NCBI GenBank assembly: GCA_013397115.1 | Contig: VWZW01004039.1 | Span: 196,062-260,061, forward strand | Reading direction: 5' to 3' | Length of the DNA: 64,000 bases | From: Edolisoma coerulescens | Lineage: Eukaryota > Chordata > Aves > Passeriformes > Campephagidae | Part shown: positions 38,201-53,200 of the stretch, piece by piece | Position numbering within the stretch: position 1 is the first letter of the stretch | Layout of the letters: the number at the start of each line of letters is the position of its first letter | Made by a program: the position numbers and the translations under genes | The notes under the pieces: model-generated | Seen by the model: the letters and a program-made list of their open reading frames with translations, nothing else | The model's database searches: none | What the model was told of the DNA's origin: nothing

Positions 38201-41200
38201 CGTTGCTGTAGTAGGAAGCCCCTTCCCCTGTTGGTGTCAAAGGCTGAGGAAGCAAAGTGGCTGCGTTTATTTTTGCATTCAGCGAGAGCCTGTCACGCTC
38301 GGTGCGTTCAGATTGTCCTTGGTAGCACCAAGGGCATCCTACAGCAGCAAACAGCTCACTCTGCTCCATGTGAGAGAATACAGCTGCTATGAAACCAGAA
38401 CGTTATTTTAGGGATGCAGCAATTAACCTGTGAATATTGGGCATGAGGAATTGCCTGCTTCTGGTTAATGGAGCTGTGCCTCTTCACTCAATTGGGCAAA
38501 GCATCCGCTTGGGAATCTGGCACCCCTTGGAGGCCTTGTGTGAACAGTTGTCTGTTGTGTTAGCTTTCCCCTTGAGAGGGGGGGCACGTGTGAAAATGGG
38601 AGTGTCATTGACTGTAAAATGTATCGACTCTTATGGTAAGTGACAGTCAGAGAAGGTCATCTCTAAACACACGCCGTCGTCTTTGAGTAGTCAAAACAGC
38701 TAAAATGCATGGGTCAGCAGTAAAATACAAACCCAGAATTGATCAGTGTGTGCTGGCAAAAGACAAGTCCCTCTCCCAAAAACATGCTTACAAAGAAAAT
38801 AGACAAACTGAAGTCTAATCCCTCCCAGAGGCATAACTTTGGTTGCTAGTGATGAGAGCACAGCTCTGGGTGAAATGTCTGGCTCGAGGTGGCAGATTCC
38901 CCAGAAGTCCCTTGGAGACAACGAAGGGAGCGTGTGCATCTTCCCTCTGTGTGCTGCTGGTCCTGGGAAGTGTGACTGCCTGCCCGTGCATCAGCTGGGA
39001 GCCCCTGTTCTGGATGGGTACGGGGAAGCATCCAAGCAGTCGGAGCTCGGTCCCTGCCAGGCGGTCGCGCATCCCCGTGAACTCGAAGCTGCTTCATTGA
39101 CATTCCCAGGAAGGCGGGAGGCCAGCGCAGGAGCAGCGTGACTCCCTCACGAGTCAGATGGTAACTCACACAAAGCCAGCTCGATATTTAGGCTGGGCAG
39201 ACTTGACAATATCCCCTTTCAAAGATTATCCTTTAAACTGTCCTAGTCACACACCGCCTTTGGCGCCTGCCTGAGCCTTTTGTAAGGATGAGCAGTATTT
39301 AAAAGAGAGGCTGGCTGCTCTAATCTCCTCTCCGTGGGCTGTAAAACCTATCCTGCTGTAGCTCGCCAACTTTATTTCTCTTACTGATCGTAATAAGTGT
39401 AGGGCTCTTAAATCCTGGCTCGTGTTTTATCCGTGGTGTTGGTGGGGCTGCCTGTTATCTTGAAGTGAGCCCAAAGCAGAGCTTTGCTGGTGCATTTGAG
39501 GGAGAGCAGACATTCCCATGAAGTGGGAGCTGGTGATAGGCAGTAATTTCTACTGTATTTAATAAAGCTATTGTGAAGCTGGAGAGGTCTAGAGTTTACA
39601 ATCCCAGTGTACTTCTTTTAAAAAAAGAAGGCAAGTACTGATTTGCCACTAAAACTGAGCATTGTCAGTAAGGCAAGTACTCTGTCCAAAATTTCATGTG
39701 CACGTATTTAATTAAAAGGCAAGAGGGTTAATGAAGCTTTGAGTGCATAAGGCCTCATTCCCTGAATTTAATTTTCTTTAATTGCTCCAGAGATTGAAAT
39801 TCCCAGCTATGGTTGTCCCTTAACATGTGAACTAAGGAACCGGAAAGGGACAATTTGATTTGTCTCATTCAGTGCCAGCTTCTTCCCCTTTGACTGAATT
39901 TTCATCTTTTTGGTTGAAAGGGGACTAGATAAAAAACCTTTCTTAAGTCAGTGTTTCAGCTTTGTGGTAGAATTGGCAGAGCTGTGACCTGCTGATACTT
40001 TGGACACTGGGAATGAGCTGAAAAACAGGGAGTGTTTGTGCAGATTGTGTTACTCTTTCCTAATGTATTGCAGAAGATCAAGAGCAAATACAGTTTTTAT
40101 TTTTTTCCCTCCCCAATACCTGTCGTCGCATTCAGGATTGGTGGGGTTAAGTCAACTGAATTGCATGGCACAGCCCCAATCAAACCAGGCTTTGTTAGTG
40201 TGCAGTTTCAAAATTAAAAAAATTTTAAAGGGTGATTTTGGGGTTTGTTGCTTGTTTATAGGGGTGTTGGAGTAGTGGTCTAAGCCCTCTGTGAGTGCCA
40301 GGGTCTTTTTGTGTAAGTTCTTAGTCCAAGCTCTGTCAAAGGCCAAAAATTTTAAATGCAGCGAATTCATGGACTGGTGAGATGATCAGTGATGGAAAAA
40401 ACCTGTTCCTGACTTCGTTGTGACAAAAGCTGATGGTCCTTGCTGAATGCCCTGCATGTGGTGTGCTCTGCCTCTATTGTGGCAGTTGCTGTTGGATATT
40501 CCAAGGCTGCTGTATGTTTTTGTGTCCTAATGGGCTTGTTAGCAGCTATAGCCTTGGCTGGGTGGTTAATAGTAAAGGAAGCTTCCAGCAGCAACAGAAG
40601 GCATCGGGGATTAATTTAATGCACACCTAACACTGGAACAACAGCAGCAACAAGTGTTTGGGGTTTGCCTTTTGGAGGGCTTAGCTGTCAGAAATCCTTG
40701 GGAAAATATGTAGTAACATCCCCTTGATCTGGTGGAGACTTGCCCTAAGCCTCCAGCACATATACTGATAGATAAGCATCCCCTGCCTGAACAGGTATTT
40801 CAGAGCTGTCGGGCTCTCCCAGGTGGCTGCTGCTAAGCTGTGGTGTGTATGGTGGTTCCTGGAGTGCTTTGGGGGGGATTGTTTTGGATGAACTCTGCTT
40901 TGCTTTCAGGAAGGTATCGTGTCCCTCCCTGTTGCTGTTGGACAAACCACCCTGCAGGGACCCCTGTCCTGGTTGTGGAGCTGGAGGGATGTGAAGGTGG
41001 CTTTGGCACTCAGCAGCACCCTGGGGATGCACATTTGATTAAGATGGACCATTAACCATCCATATCCATTGAATCTCTGCCTCAACCTGTAAAACCATTT
41101 GGATTAAAAAATTTAATCATTTTCTGACGTTCTTTCATCCATCCTTATTCCCAGTCAGCCTGCTCATCTTCAGCTAGGGTCAGCACAAATTCCCCTCTCA

Positions 41201-44200
41201 AACTTGCACTTCTGGCCTGCAGGAATCCACCTTCTTTGCTACTACCCAACACCTCTCCCATGCCTTGATGGTTTAAGTGACCTCTGCCCTGTTGAATAAC
41301 TAATGGCCAGGTTGGAGTGCCGGGGGTCGGGAGGTCCAGGGCCTGCCCCGTGCACGGCTGCTCCTCCCGCCGTGGGCTGGGGGAGCAAAGGTGATGCTTT
41401 AAGTGGTCTCCGTGCTGCTACCAGTGTAAACAGAGCAGATGTTTCCCCGAGCCAGGGGAGCATTAATGGAATGCGTCGGCCCTGGCTGATGTAAAACATG
41501 GCAGCGAGTTTTGGGGATGAGGTCAGCAGGACTGAAAGCTGATGGGAGTTTAATGTCGAGGCTGCCTCTCCAAGCCGAGGGGTCAACTGAGAGAGCTGTG
41601 GCTAATGGAAACGCAAGTACACTTGTCATAAATCAGTGCCAAAATGCTGAACGGGCATCGCTGCTGCTGGATGCCACAGCCAGCGATGGTTCTGTAACCA
41701 CCCATGAGCTCTTGTTCCTCACTGGGTGTCCTTAGTGTCAGTGTTTGATTTTAGAAGGGACAAAGAGGCTAAAAATGGAAGGTTTGGGAAAGGCTTTACC
41801 TCCGTGTGCTGTGAGAGCCCTGCCTGCCTCACCTCCTTCACTCTGTTGTTCATGGGATCCCGTGGTTGCTGCATCCCATCCATGTGGGGAATGCCAGGAG
41901 GGCAGCCAGGATATTGTTGGGATACTATTTTAAACAAGTTGTCCTCCTGGTCAGAGGAGATGGATCGTGTTTCTGCTGTGAGGTTGCTAGGAAGTCCTGA
42001 GGCATCCAGGGAAGCGTCGAGAGGCAGGAGGCAAAGCAGGCTTGGCACTGCTTAGAGATCATGTGTTTTTTTTAAAAACAAACAAGTCTTGTAAAAAGTA
42101 AAGAGCAGCATTTTCCTAGACAATGAGAAATCAGTTTGCTCTCCGACCAAGCAGCGCATTTCCCGTGAAGCTGGATGCTGTAATGTGCCATTTGCCAACG
42201 AGATAAGATGGCTGTATTTGTTCAGTGATTTATCCCCTGTGAAGCCAATCTGAAAGAATGCTTTATTGCTCTATTTATTTTTTCAAAAGAAGCTTCTTTG
42301 ACCTCATTTTTTTGTGTAGGGAACATGCATGCCTTTAAGCTAAATCTCAAAGCCTGGTCAAAATTGGGGTCTGTCTTCAGGGTTGCAGCTTGAAACGCAA
42401 CATCCGTGATGCCATTCAGAAGCCGAGAGGTGAGCAGCTCTCCCCGAGGCTTTTTCTGATTGAAAACCTCATACACACCAAGAAAGCCAGTCTGCAGCTT
42501 AAAGGGTTTGGGTTTTTTTTCCTTTCTGGGTCCTCCTTTAAGGGCAGAGGGTAAAACAAAACAGATGCTCTTGGATGGTGTCTCTGCTCTTAGAGGCAGT
42601 TGCTGTATGAGGCCTTGGCTCCTGGCACGTGAGGGGAGGATGCTTCCTCCTATTTGCGAGCGGATGTCAGGCTTAATAAAAAACCCCAATCTGAAAGAGC
42701 CAGATGATCCCCCTGAGTGAGAAGTGTCAGTGCTGTTATTGCATTACCTCCATCCCTTAGTTTGTTTGTGCAATTATCCATGTAAGTAAAACCTGAAAGT
42801 GCCTCCTTACAGCACATTCTTCCCAAACAAGGGAAAGGATCGCAGCTATTGGAGTGGGCAGCGGAGAGAGGGATGGATTTTTCAGGTAGCTGGAAGCCGT
42901 GCCAGGTTGGGTGTTTGCTGGTAGCCTGCTACTATATTTAGTTTTTCTTGGCCTCCCAGAATGAGTGCATTGAACCTTTCTAGATATGGAGATAGGCACA
43001 GCACCAGCCAGCCCTGAGCATGGCTTGCCAACTTCTGAGCTTTATTTGTTGTTGGGAGCCTTGGTCTTCACTGTTCTGTGTTTCGGGTAGAGGATAATGA
43101 GATGAGGTTACATGAACAAGAGTTGGTTTTGTAGCTGTTCTCTCTGCAGGTAACAACTGGGGTGTTTTTTTAAGAAAAGCTTCTTTTCTGGGGGTTTTAT
43201 TATCCTGTGGTGTTTCAGGTGTGCAGGGTGAAGAACAGGTGCTTTGCAGGAGTCATTAATTGCCTTTTCCAGTTTTCTACCACAAACCAGTATGCAGATA
43301 CTTTCAGACACAAACTTCTTATACTCTGAGGTCCCTTGAATAATTTTGACCTACCCATGTAGTTAAATGAAACGTTTTTTTCTTCCTGGAACTTTATTCT
43401 GGTTGCAGCTGTTGTACAAGCTATAGATTTCTAGATTTGTCAGAAAACCATGACTTCAGACCACTGGGATTTCGGTGGGTGGGTGAAAGTGCTAACAGAT
43501 TAATGAGTCTTACTTAGCATCTCCATCTGCCAGACTAAACTGTGTTCTGCACAGGAGACTTAACACAGCTGGTTTGAGCTGGTCTCTGAAAGCAGAGCAC
43601 CCTTTACCTAGTGCAGGCTGACCCCTGATCCATAAAAACAAGCACTGCAGTGCCTTGTGTATAATTATATTTGCCCAGAGAATCTGTGGCTGCCCCATCC
43701 CTGCCAGTGTCCAAAGCCAGGCTGGATGGGGCTTGGAGCAGCCTGGGATAGTGGAAGGTGTCCCTGCCCATGGCAGGGGGTGGAATGAGATGAGCTTTAA
43801 GGTCCTTTCCAACCCAAACCATTCTGATATATTTCCTTTCCTTTTCCTCATCCAAGCACTATGGTGCACTTAAGGTGTGCAAATGAGTAAAAGCAGTGGA
43901 AAAATGCAGAGACTCCCCTAAGGACCAGGTAGAAGGCCTGGGTCCTCACCAAACATGTGGATCAGGTCCCCTGTCTGACACTTGAACTCTCACGTATTGC
44001 TGTGACACTTGCAATTACTTTCTTTGTGCCTTGCATCCATAAGGAGATAAATTAAAACACGTGGTATAAATCAGATAGCTCAATCCCAACGAGGGCAGCT
44101 CATATCAGGGGGAAATGCCTGGGAACAGCCGTGTGTGTGGCAGTGCTCTCACATTGCAGTTGGCTCCAATCTCTGTCACTGCAAGGGGCAGCCTCGAGGT

Positions 44201-47200
44201 CCAGCTGTGAGCAGGAATGAGATGGCCTGATGAGGCGAGAGCTGCTGTGCATTAGCTGGAGCTGTTGGCTTTTCTGTTCCCTCCTGTGAGCTCTGAAAGT
44301 TAAATGGGAATGAAGTAGCTGCTGAATAAGAGACATGTTATCCCTTGCCTGCATCCGTTTATAGGTGGCAAGTTGCCATGGCTAAGACACCGATCAGTTG
44401 TTACTCTGAAATCAGGGGTTATTCTTCAGCTTTTATTTTTTTTCAGAGAAATAGGATATCTGCCATCTCCAGTGCCCAGGAAGTATCTGAGTGTTGGTAT
44501 TAGTGTGGATGCTGTGTGTGCCTGCACATACACACTCTCCTGCTGTTCCTGGACACCCGTTCTCTAATTTTTCCCTTGCCTGTCACACTGGATAAACAGC
44601 CCAGAGGCACTGGGGAGCTCCAGGGTGTGGGGGAAAGGCTGCCCTGGCTGATTTGGTTGTGTAAAACTAAAAGGCATTTACTCAGCGCATTGGGTGGACT
44701 GTTCTTGTGTGTAATGAATTGTGCAACTGCACAGCCATACCAAAGCAGACTGAGATCCTCTGACAGTCCTCTGACTTGTCTCCCACATGGAATCATTACA
44801 GCTGCTTGTCAGGAATATGCAAAATTCCCGTGATCTGCTTGCATGTGTTACTCCAGATTGCTTTCTGCTCAGAGTGCCTTTGCAGTATCAGTGAACCTTC
44901 TTGCCACTCTCTGTGGGTTTGATGACATGCTATCCCAAAAATTTGGACTGGATTATTTTTCTGAAGTACCTCATCACTATGGAAAAGTGAAAGCAAGCAG
45001 TGCCAATTACCAGGAAAGCTCTTGTAGTCCTTGGACTTACATGTTGGGCATATGGAGTCAGATCGCATTTTCTTTATATTACGACATTAGTGACACCAAG
45101 TGTTTTGTTCTAGTTCTTAGTCCAGAATGACAGGAAGGTAGAAGATCCTTAGAAAAAGTTTAAAATTATTCTCTGCAATCTAGAAATCTGCCTTACAGAC
45201 AGTAAGATGTTAAAGCTAAGTCTTTAAGGAGAAGTGTTGAGATCACTTGATGAGTCTGTCAGGGTACACCTCCAGTGTGTAACATTTTAAATGTAACAGA
45301 TAATGAGAAGATAGTATTAAAAGTCTAAAAGGCAGAGCTGGCTGAAAACTCGTGCTTTGAGTCATCCTGGAGCTTTTGGATCAAGTTGGAGATCCTGATT
45401 GAGAAGGGGGAAGGAGTGGACTTTAGACTTAGTTGTAAATGGAATAAAGGGAATAGATGCTTTTTAGGACACCCTATTTAATTGTCACTTTTGGCTCATT
45501 CTGAGTTGAAATCTATTGCTGTAACTTCATTACAGTCTGCAGACCCCCACCATTTCCAGCTGTGATCCAGCTAGATTGGCCAGGCTGAGCCAGCCTAGGT
45601 GTGAATATGTGGCTGTGACTGGCAGCCATGGAGCTGAGGGACTGCAGGGAATGGGAGCCTGTATTCAGTAGGTAACTCTCTCCTGGGAATCCTGTGGTGT
45701 GTTAATTAGTGCTGCCAGGGGAGAGACAACCTCAGAACACATGTGATTCAAAGGCCACAGTGCAAATTCAAAGAAGAATTTATAGGGAGCTATTAGATAA
45801 AGTACCACTGATGGTGCAGCCTGTCCCCGGCCCACAGAGAGCAGCGTGAGGAGCATCATTCCTGCCCTGTCCATAAGGAGCTTCCTCCTTGCCCTCCAAA
45901 CAGCACAGGTCTGGATGGACTTCTGCTGACACTACACTGGCTCATGCTGGTTGTGCTGGTGGAGGAACTAAGCAGCATTCTCATATTCAGGAGTAAGAGG
46001 TCTGTGTGAAAAGAGCTGTAGGTCATCTCTGTGTCCAAAACTCTGCTTTTGACCTGAACTCTGCAGAACAGCCTTTGTTTTTGTATGGTCCTTTGTTAAA
46101 TGGCTGTTGTTCAGGCTGAGGGTAGTTGCTTTTGTGTGTGTGTGTACTGAGAGAAAGGTTAGGCTATAAATTAGGGCTCCTGGATTTCTCCTGCTGGACC
46201 AATGGATGTGGGCGTGTGGGGAGGTGCTGCTCTGGGTTATTCTCTGCTCATTTCTGTTTGTGATTCTCCACTTAGTGCTAAATACAGATGTTTATGCATA
46301 TATTTAGGAAAGGCTGGTCTGGAAATAAACTTCTCTTTGCAGCACTCTCTACCTCCCTCAGCTTCATATTTTAAGACTCTTTGTTCTCTCCTAGTAATTT
46401 TCCAAGTGGATTAGTGCGGGTCACCAAGGCATCCACATCAGTGAAATACAGCGAGATGTTGCTGTCATCTCCCGAAACACTCCAGCACTCACCCCATTGC
46501 TTATCAACCCACACTCCAGTAATCCTAATAGCTATGTCAGAGCAAGATTAACAGAAAATCCAGGCAAATATTTATGGTTCCCTTCAAGGTACGTATTAAT
46601 CCTAGAATGTGGAGTAGATGCTTTATGAGGAGAGCTTGGAAACCTCGCTCACGTGGGCTTAGGAGGGATTCTTCCAGGCTGGGTAAGCTGCTGCCAGCTT
46701 GGGGAAGAGGCGTGGGGCAGACAATGCAGGAGAGGATGCAAGAGTCCCAAGTGAAATGGGGAGAGAAGTGGCTACAAATGAAAAAGGGAGGATAAGGAGC
46801 TGTGTTTGGTTTTGGTGCTATAGCAGCATTGTATGGCAACTCAGTAGTGAAAGAAAGCAGAAGAAACAAAGACAAAGCAGAGGAGGAGCAGCTTGAGAAG
46901 AAAGAAGCAGCAGAACCATGCAGCAGGGTGGCATCTGGGAAATGCCTGGAGAAGCAGCACTGGTTGGGAGGTGGCAGTTTTAACCACAGTAAAGACTAGA
47001 TCCCTTTTGTCTGTGGGGCTGTGCAGGTTTCTGGAATTTATGGAGTGATATGAGAGGGCTGGTGAGATGCAGCTTCCTCCCCCAGTGTACAGCTAGTCCC
47101 AGGATTGGGTGCTTGAGTCCAGTCTTGTAATGGTGAGGATACTTTCCCAGTTTTAAATGTCTCATAAAAATATCTAAACTAATATTTTAACACAAGCATG

Positions 47201-50200
47201 TCAATGCTGACCATAAACACAGGAAAATCTAGTGAGGAGCGTGGTGGATGCTGCAGTTCAGCTAAAGTCAGCAGAGACCAGTCTCTGAAGGGGAGAGCTG
47301 GAAAAGAGAAGGAGACTTTTCTGGCTGTACCTCTAAGCTCTAGGAGATGTCTGTACTGTCCTTAGTGTGCTATAGTCAAAGACTGCTTTGTGCTTGGGAA
47401 GGGTAATCACTAATGCTTATAAATATGGCTTCCTCTTTTCCAGAGGGGAAAAAAAGCAGGATTCCTTGTAGTTTGTGTGAGTTTAGGGGGTGTTTTGTTC
47501 TGGCTCAGCTGCAGAGCTGTGACACCAGAGGGAGTAGGTGAGCCTTGAATAGCTGCTTTCAACAAAAACCAGCAGCAAATAATCACAGCCTTTGCAAGAG
47601 GTAAATTAAAACCATCTCCAGCCTGGGAAACATGCACAGCTCAGCATCTTTTCTCCATAAATATTTCCCTGCTGTTGAATCTCTGTAACCCCTTCGGAGC
47701 CCAGCAGCTCTTCCCAGCTTTAGGCGAGCCCCCTCCTCACCATGTGCTCCCCGAGTGGCTGCTGGGCAGGGATTTTGGAACTGAGCTCTGTGGCTCTGTT
47801 GGAACTTATTGGCTTGGAGAAGTCAAGAAGGGGTTGGTATGAAACCAGTCTGGCCTTCCTGCATGGCATTGGTCAGCCTGACATCCCCATCACTGGAGGA
47901 GTGAATTTGTTTTTTTCTTTATGTGTTTCTGTTGCTGAAGCAGCACTTTAGCTCTGGAAGAGGTTGGTCTCAGTGTCTTCTCTCCCACTTTAAAAATGGG
48001 GCTTGTCCAGTCTTTGCACACCCAGCAGGACCACTGGAGGAGCTGGTAGTGTGGGGTTTTAACATTTGTGTGTTCTTTCCCACCCCGTCTCAATGGCATT
48101 GCATCCTTGTCCTCACAGACACTGTGAGGCATATGTGGAATTGTGCTCCCAGGGAGCTGAGAGCGAGCTGCCGTAAGAGGGCTCCAGAGCCCTGTTCTTG
48201 ACTGTGCTCCTTTGTGGAGCGATCTTCCCTTTTTTCTTTATCAGTATGTCCAAGCTGCCTTAGCAAAACCTCTTACACCTGCTCTAAATATTCTTGGTTT
48301 TTTTATTGCGCCACTCAGACTGGTTATGAACCTGGGTCACTTCATTTTAATCAGCACAGCGAAAATGTGCGTGCTACAACAATGCCTTTGAGTAAAGCTT
48401 ATTTCTTTGAATAGAGGAAATTTGACTTAGCAAGACTCTTTCCCTTCTTCTGGTGCAACCATAACCCTGTAGCAGGAGCTGAGTTGGTCCAGCTGCAGCG
48501 AGAACAGCTCACATTGGGAGGTTCATCTGTATGCAGGGTGCTGCCTGCCCGTCTGGTAATGAGCACAATGAGCCTGGGGATGGGCTTTGGGCAGGGGAGG
48601 GAGTCCTGTTGCCATGACAATACAAATTGCAATGGATGACTCTTCAGATAAAAGCATCACGTTTTTTAAAGGAGAAAAAAATAGTGTGAAACAATAGCAG
48701 AAGGACGGTGTGGGGAAAAAATAGTGTTAAATAATAGCAGAAAGATATGGTGTGAGTTCTAGCTTTGAGATGCAGCTTGGGAGAAGAAGATGGGGCTGTA
48801 GCTACTAATTCTGGAAATGTTCTTCCCCTCAGGGTATTGAGGAGCATTAAGAAAATCAGGCAGGAGCCAGGCTTCCTATGAATAAGCATCCAGCAAGTTT
48901 TCCATGCAAATATTTGGATGTGGAGTAATGAATTCCAGTAACAGCTGAGTGCTGACTGCACCACTGGAGGCTCTGGGACTGTGCAGTGATAGCCTTGTTA
49001 CCATGAGGGTCCAGCTGCCAGCCTGGTACAGTCAGGCACCATGCAGATGGAAAACTGTCCATGTTTCTGTTGTGCCTCGAGCAGATTCCTCTGTGTTAGC
49101 ACTCTCTGGAGCAAAGTCAACATGCCCTGGAAGCCAGAGGCAGTAAGGATGTATTTACAGGAAAGACAGAGAAGTCCAATAGACTAGTCCTGCTGTAGGG
49201 GCATTTTAAGAATCTGCCTGCTGATCCTGTTTAGGTGGAACATTTCTAATCCTGCTGTGAATCCTTGTTAGAAACAGGTTTTGTTTTCAGTCATGGCCAG
49301 TATAAGATCTGTTTCTACTTTGAACTGGCACCTTTTTAACACAGACTCCAAAGACCGCAGTAAAATGGGCTTTTTTTAACTGTCGCTCTCTCAAAACTGT
49401 TCACAAGGTGAAACTAAACTTACCCAGTTGCCTGTAATTCAAGATGTGTTATGATTCCACTGGTGTCGCAGCCAGTTGTGTTGAGCACAAATAGACATTC
49501 CAAGGAAGGATGGGATAATTAGAAGCAATCCAGTGATTCTTGTGACTGTATAAAAATAACCGGACTTTTTAAAGGATGAGTTATTTTTAGGAGCCTCGTG
49601 TCAAAAAGGGATTGTGGGGTTTTGCATTCAAGAACAGTAAAGTCAGATGTTATACCTGCTTGGTTTTTTTGTTGGTTTTTTTTTTGTTGTTGTTGTTGGG
49701 TTTTTTTATCCTCTGAGTAAGATCTCTGCTGAGATCTTTTCCAACCCTAATGATTCTATTCTATGGTTCTTGGTGGGTGTTGGATATAAATGCATGTTTT
49801 CCTTATCCAGCTTTTAACTCCCGGTCACTTTTAAGTCTTTTTCTTTTGTGTAAAGGGGAAGAGAACATCTTGAGTGTTGTTTGGTTCCCTTCTGACTGGA
49901 ACTCTTTTGGGTTAAGAGGCTGGTGCTGGGAAGGGGGCATGCACCTTTCATGCATGTGGGAACCACTGTAAGGAAGAGACTTGGAGCCACTGCAACTACA
50001 AAGCAGTGATTCCTAAAATTATAAAGCTCCAACTATGTCGTTTCCTCAGTAATAAAAACTTCCCCCCCCTCCCCAAAAAAAAACCCCTACAATAAGCAAT
50101 GTTTTGGGATTTTAAGATGCCCTGTGAGCACTGCACTGACTTTTCTCCCCAAACACCATTGTGCTGTTAAGACCTGACAAACAAGCTCAGGTTAACTTTT

Positions 50201-53200
50201 ACTTCTGGGTTCATAATGAGTTTTGTAGTTTCCACCCAATACTGCTGCATTGTTTTATGTGATTCTGAAAGTGAAACAAAAATGAAATTTTCCTGTCATC
50301 TTTTCTCATTGATATATCTGAAATACAAGGTCCAGTGTGCTGCTGGCGAATGATTTTCAGTGCAGGAGCATCTCACCTTCATCTGTGTGTTAAATGTGGC
50401 TGTGGTAAGTGGTGTAAATGTAAAAGAATGCTTTTTCATAAAAAAAAATAAAAAGGCAAAAAAGCAAAGTTAATGTTCCTGAGTGAAATAACTTCTGACT
50501 CCTCTTATTTTTGGATTGAGCATGCCCATAGTTGGGGTCAGGAATTCAGAATAATATCTGATGGAAGAAACATAGAGGTTTGTTAAGCAAACATAAACAT
50601 GCCACAACTAAAAGGCCAAATGCAATCTTGATGTAAATGAAATTTTCAGCTTGTTAAGCACTGTTTTCCAGCAGATGCATCAGTAGGATTGCGTGGAAAG
50701 GAGCATATTGGGTCACCAAGGGAAAGGGTGCATCTGCAGTGCCCTCACAGAACATGGGAGCCTGGGGCTGAACTCCCCAAACTGCCTGTTCTCCGCTGCT
50801 TTTTTTCTTTCCCTTCCCTTTTGTCCTCCTTCAAAATGAGACATCTGTGCTCCTCCGCTGTCTGGTGTCGGTGCCCACGTGCATCCCTGACGGAAGCGGG
50901 AGAAAAGCCCTTTAATCCTTACAAGGGGGGACGGCAGTGGCCTCTGGTGTTTCCGGAGTTTTAAGGAAGTCACTGAAGTTCCTCTCAGTTGACTCCCTCC
51001 GTAGAAATGTGACCGATGGGTCTTTTCCTTTTATGGCCAATAACCCTGGTTTCCCTTTGCAATAAAATCCTGGGTCAGAAGTGGAAGAGAGAAGTCGGGC
51101 AGGAGGAAGGGGCTGGTCTCTTACCAGATCCCAATGGGTGGGGATGGCATTTGCGACATAGTAAATTCTAGGCTAAAATAAACCAAGTTACAACATCGAC
51201 CCTGAGGTGATGGGTTGGTTTGTTTGAAGAGTGCCATAGATTTTTCAGTCTTGTTGCTTAAGACAGCAATTAGGAATTGTGACTCTCCTTAATTTCATGG
51301 GGAGGGGTTTATCTGGTCCAAACCCAAGATGGTTTTTGGTGTCTGATTGAGTTTAGATAACTCTGATTGAGTCTAGATAAGCACAGGAGAACAATACACA
51401 CTTCTTCTCTACAATCTCTTTTACACCAAGTGAAATATCTTGGCTTCTTATGGATGTCTCAGAATAGTTTTCTTCCTGAACCCTAAAGAGCCATTTTCTA
51501 CCCCAGTTAATGTCTGTGCCTGATGCTTGGCACTGGTGTCACTCATTAGCTGAGAACAGGTAATGTCCCTCTGGGTGGTAATTGCTGATGGCTTGGAAAG
51601 CCAAAGCCAGCTTTGTCAGCCAATAATGTCTTTTAGAAATCATCCCTGGCTACAGATGGTTTGATGAATTTGAACCTTAAAAGTATTTTTCTAATAAAGT
51701 CAATCTCCTGTTTCTTGCTAAAAGTGCTTCATATCCTGTTTCACGAGGTTAATGCAAATGGCTCGTTTGGCACTCAGTTAAACTGCTCCTTTTTTAAGTG
51801 GTACAGCTCGTGTTTCTTCCATGCAAAACCTATTGGCTGACACTTTATTTTTGCTTCTTATGTGGCACTTGAGCTCTGAAATTAGGACAAAAAAAGACAG
51901 TAACTAGTTAGGAGAGTCTCTCGTGATGCTCCCAGGACTGTTTCATTCCAGCCACCCCTCACTAGATCACAGTATCTGGTTGCAGGGGTACAGTGGAGAC
52001 TTCTCTCTTGGAAAAAGGTGTTTCCATTCCTTAGTGGCTGACAGTGGGGTTTGCTGCCATGGAAAGCCTCTTCCCCAGGGTCGCTAACTGGTCAGCAGGA
52101 GCTAAATGTTTCCCCACGTGCTGGGGAACCACTTTGGAAGTGGTTTTCAGTAGCATCCGCATATTCTTCAGCTCTGTTTTAATGATGGTGTGTGATCATG
52201 CTTTTTTTCTTTTTTCCTTCCTCTCCTTGTCTTTACAATAGACATCCTGGGAAAATGAGAACAGGATCTGGAAGTTGCTCTGGGACTGGGGAAATGGCTG
52301 AAACCAGTCTAAATACCTCATGTGTGCTGCCAAAGTGGTTGATTTAATCTTTGGGTACCCCACCCTCTGCATTTCTGTCTGTGGCTCGTACCCCTGTGAG
52401 GGTGTTGGACTTAATCCTTTCAGAGGAGCTGCATGTACAGCATGGCTGAATAATCCATTTTTTGGATAACATCACCCCAGAACACCAGTTTTGATCCTTA
52501 CCTACATCCAGCCCTACCAAAGCTCTCTGTACTGGCAGTTCTTGTATTTTTTCCTTCTGTGTGGGAATAGGAGGAGGGAGATGGTTTGTGTGTGGTAAAA
52601 GTGACCAGTGGACCCCATCCTGCACCGGGAGCATCGTTCCTCTGTGGCCTGGGGTGTTAGGATGGCTTTCCTTCTCCTGAACCAGCCAGGATTCTCCTCT
52701 CAAAACTAAACTGACATCAGCAATACAACATGAAATATTCCAGTTTGTTTTGCCATTGTAGTTGGGTCACGGCAGAAATTACTGTTGCTGCTTGGGAGTC
52801 AGCTGGGTCTCAAACGGATCCCTGGAGATGAGGTGACTTGTGCTTTTGGGGGGTTTTGAGGGTTTTTCTGCTTTTACAGATAACAGGCTTGCAACATCTC
52901 TGGTTTGTAGACAAGCCGTGCCATGCCAATGGTTGAACAGCGTGCTTAATTAAACTTGTGTGCTCGTGCAGGGGAAGAGGGGAACCGGTCTTTCCGATGG
53001 GTGTTTGTGAGCGTAGCAGAAAGGGAACTCTTCACTTGGGATTGCACAACGCCGAGGTGGCAGGGTGCTCTTCCCATCTCACTCCTGTTGTGAAGGGCCG
53101 TGTCCCACACGGCTCTGGGACCCCACAAACCTGACAGGGCTTCCAGGCGTTGTTCCCAGCCTCATTTTCCCGACCTCCTGCCTGGTCTCCCATGGCTGTG

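Noticed and set aside
49750..49971. 73-codon open frame starting in the two-copy repeat
   Set aside because: The repeated peptide similarity with 56661-56930 comes from the shared repeat DNA, not from a gene.
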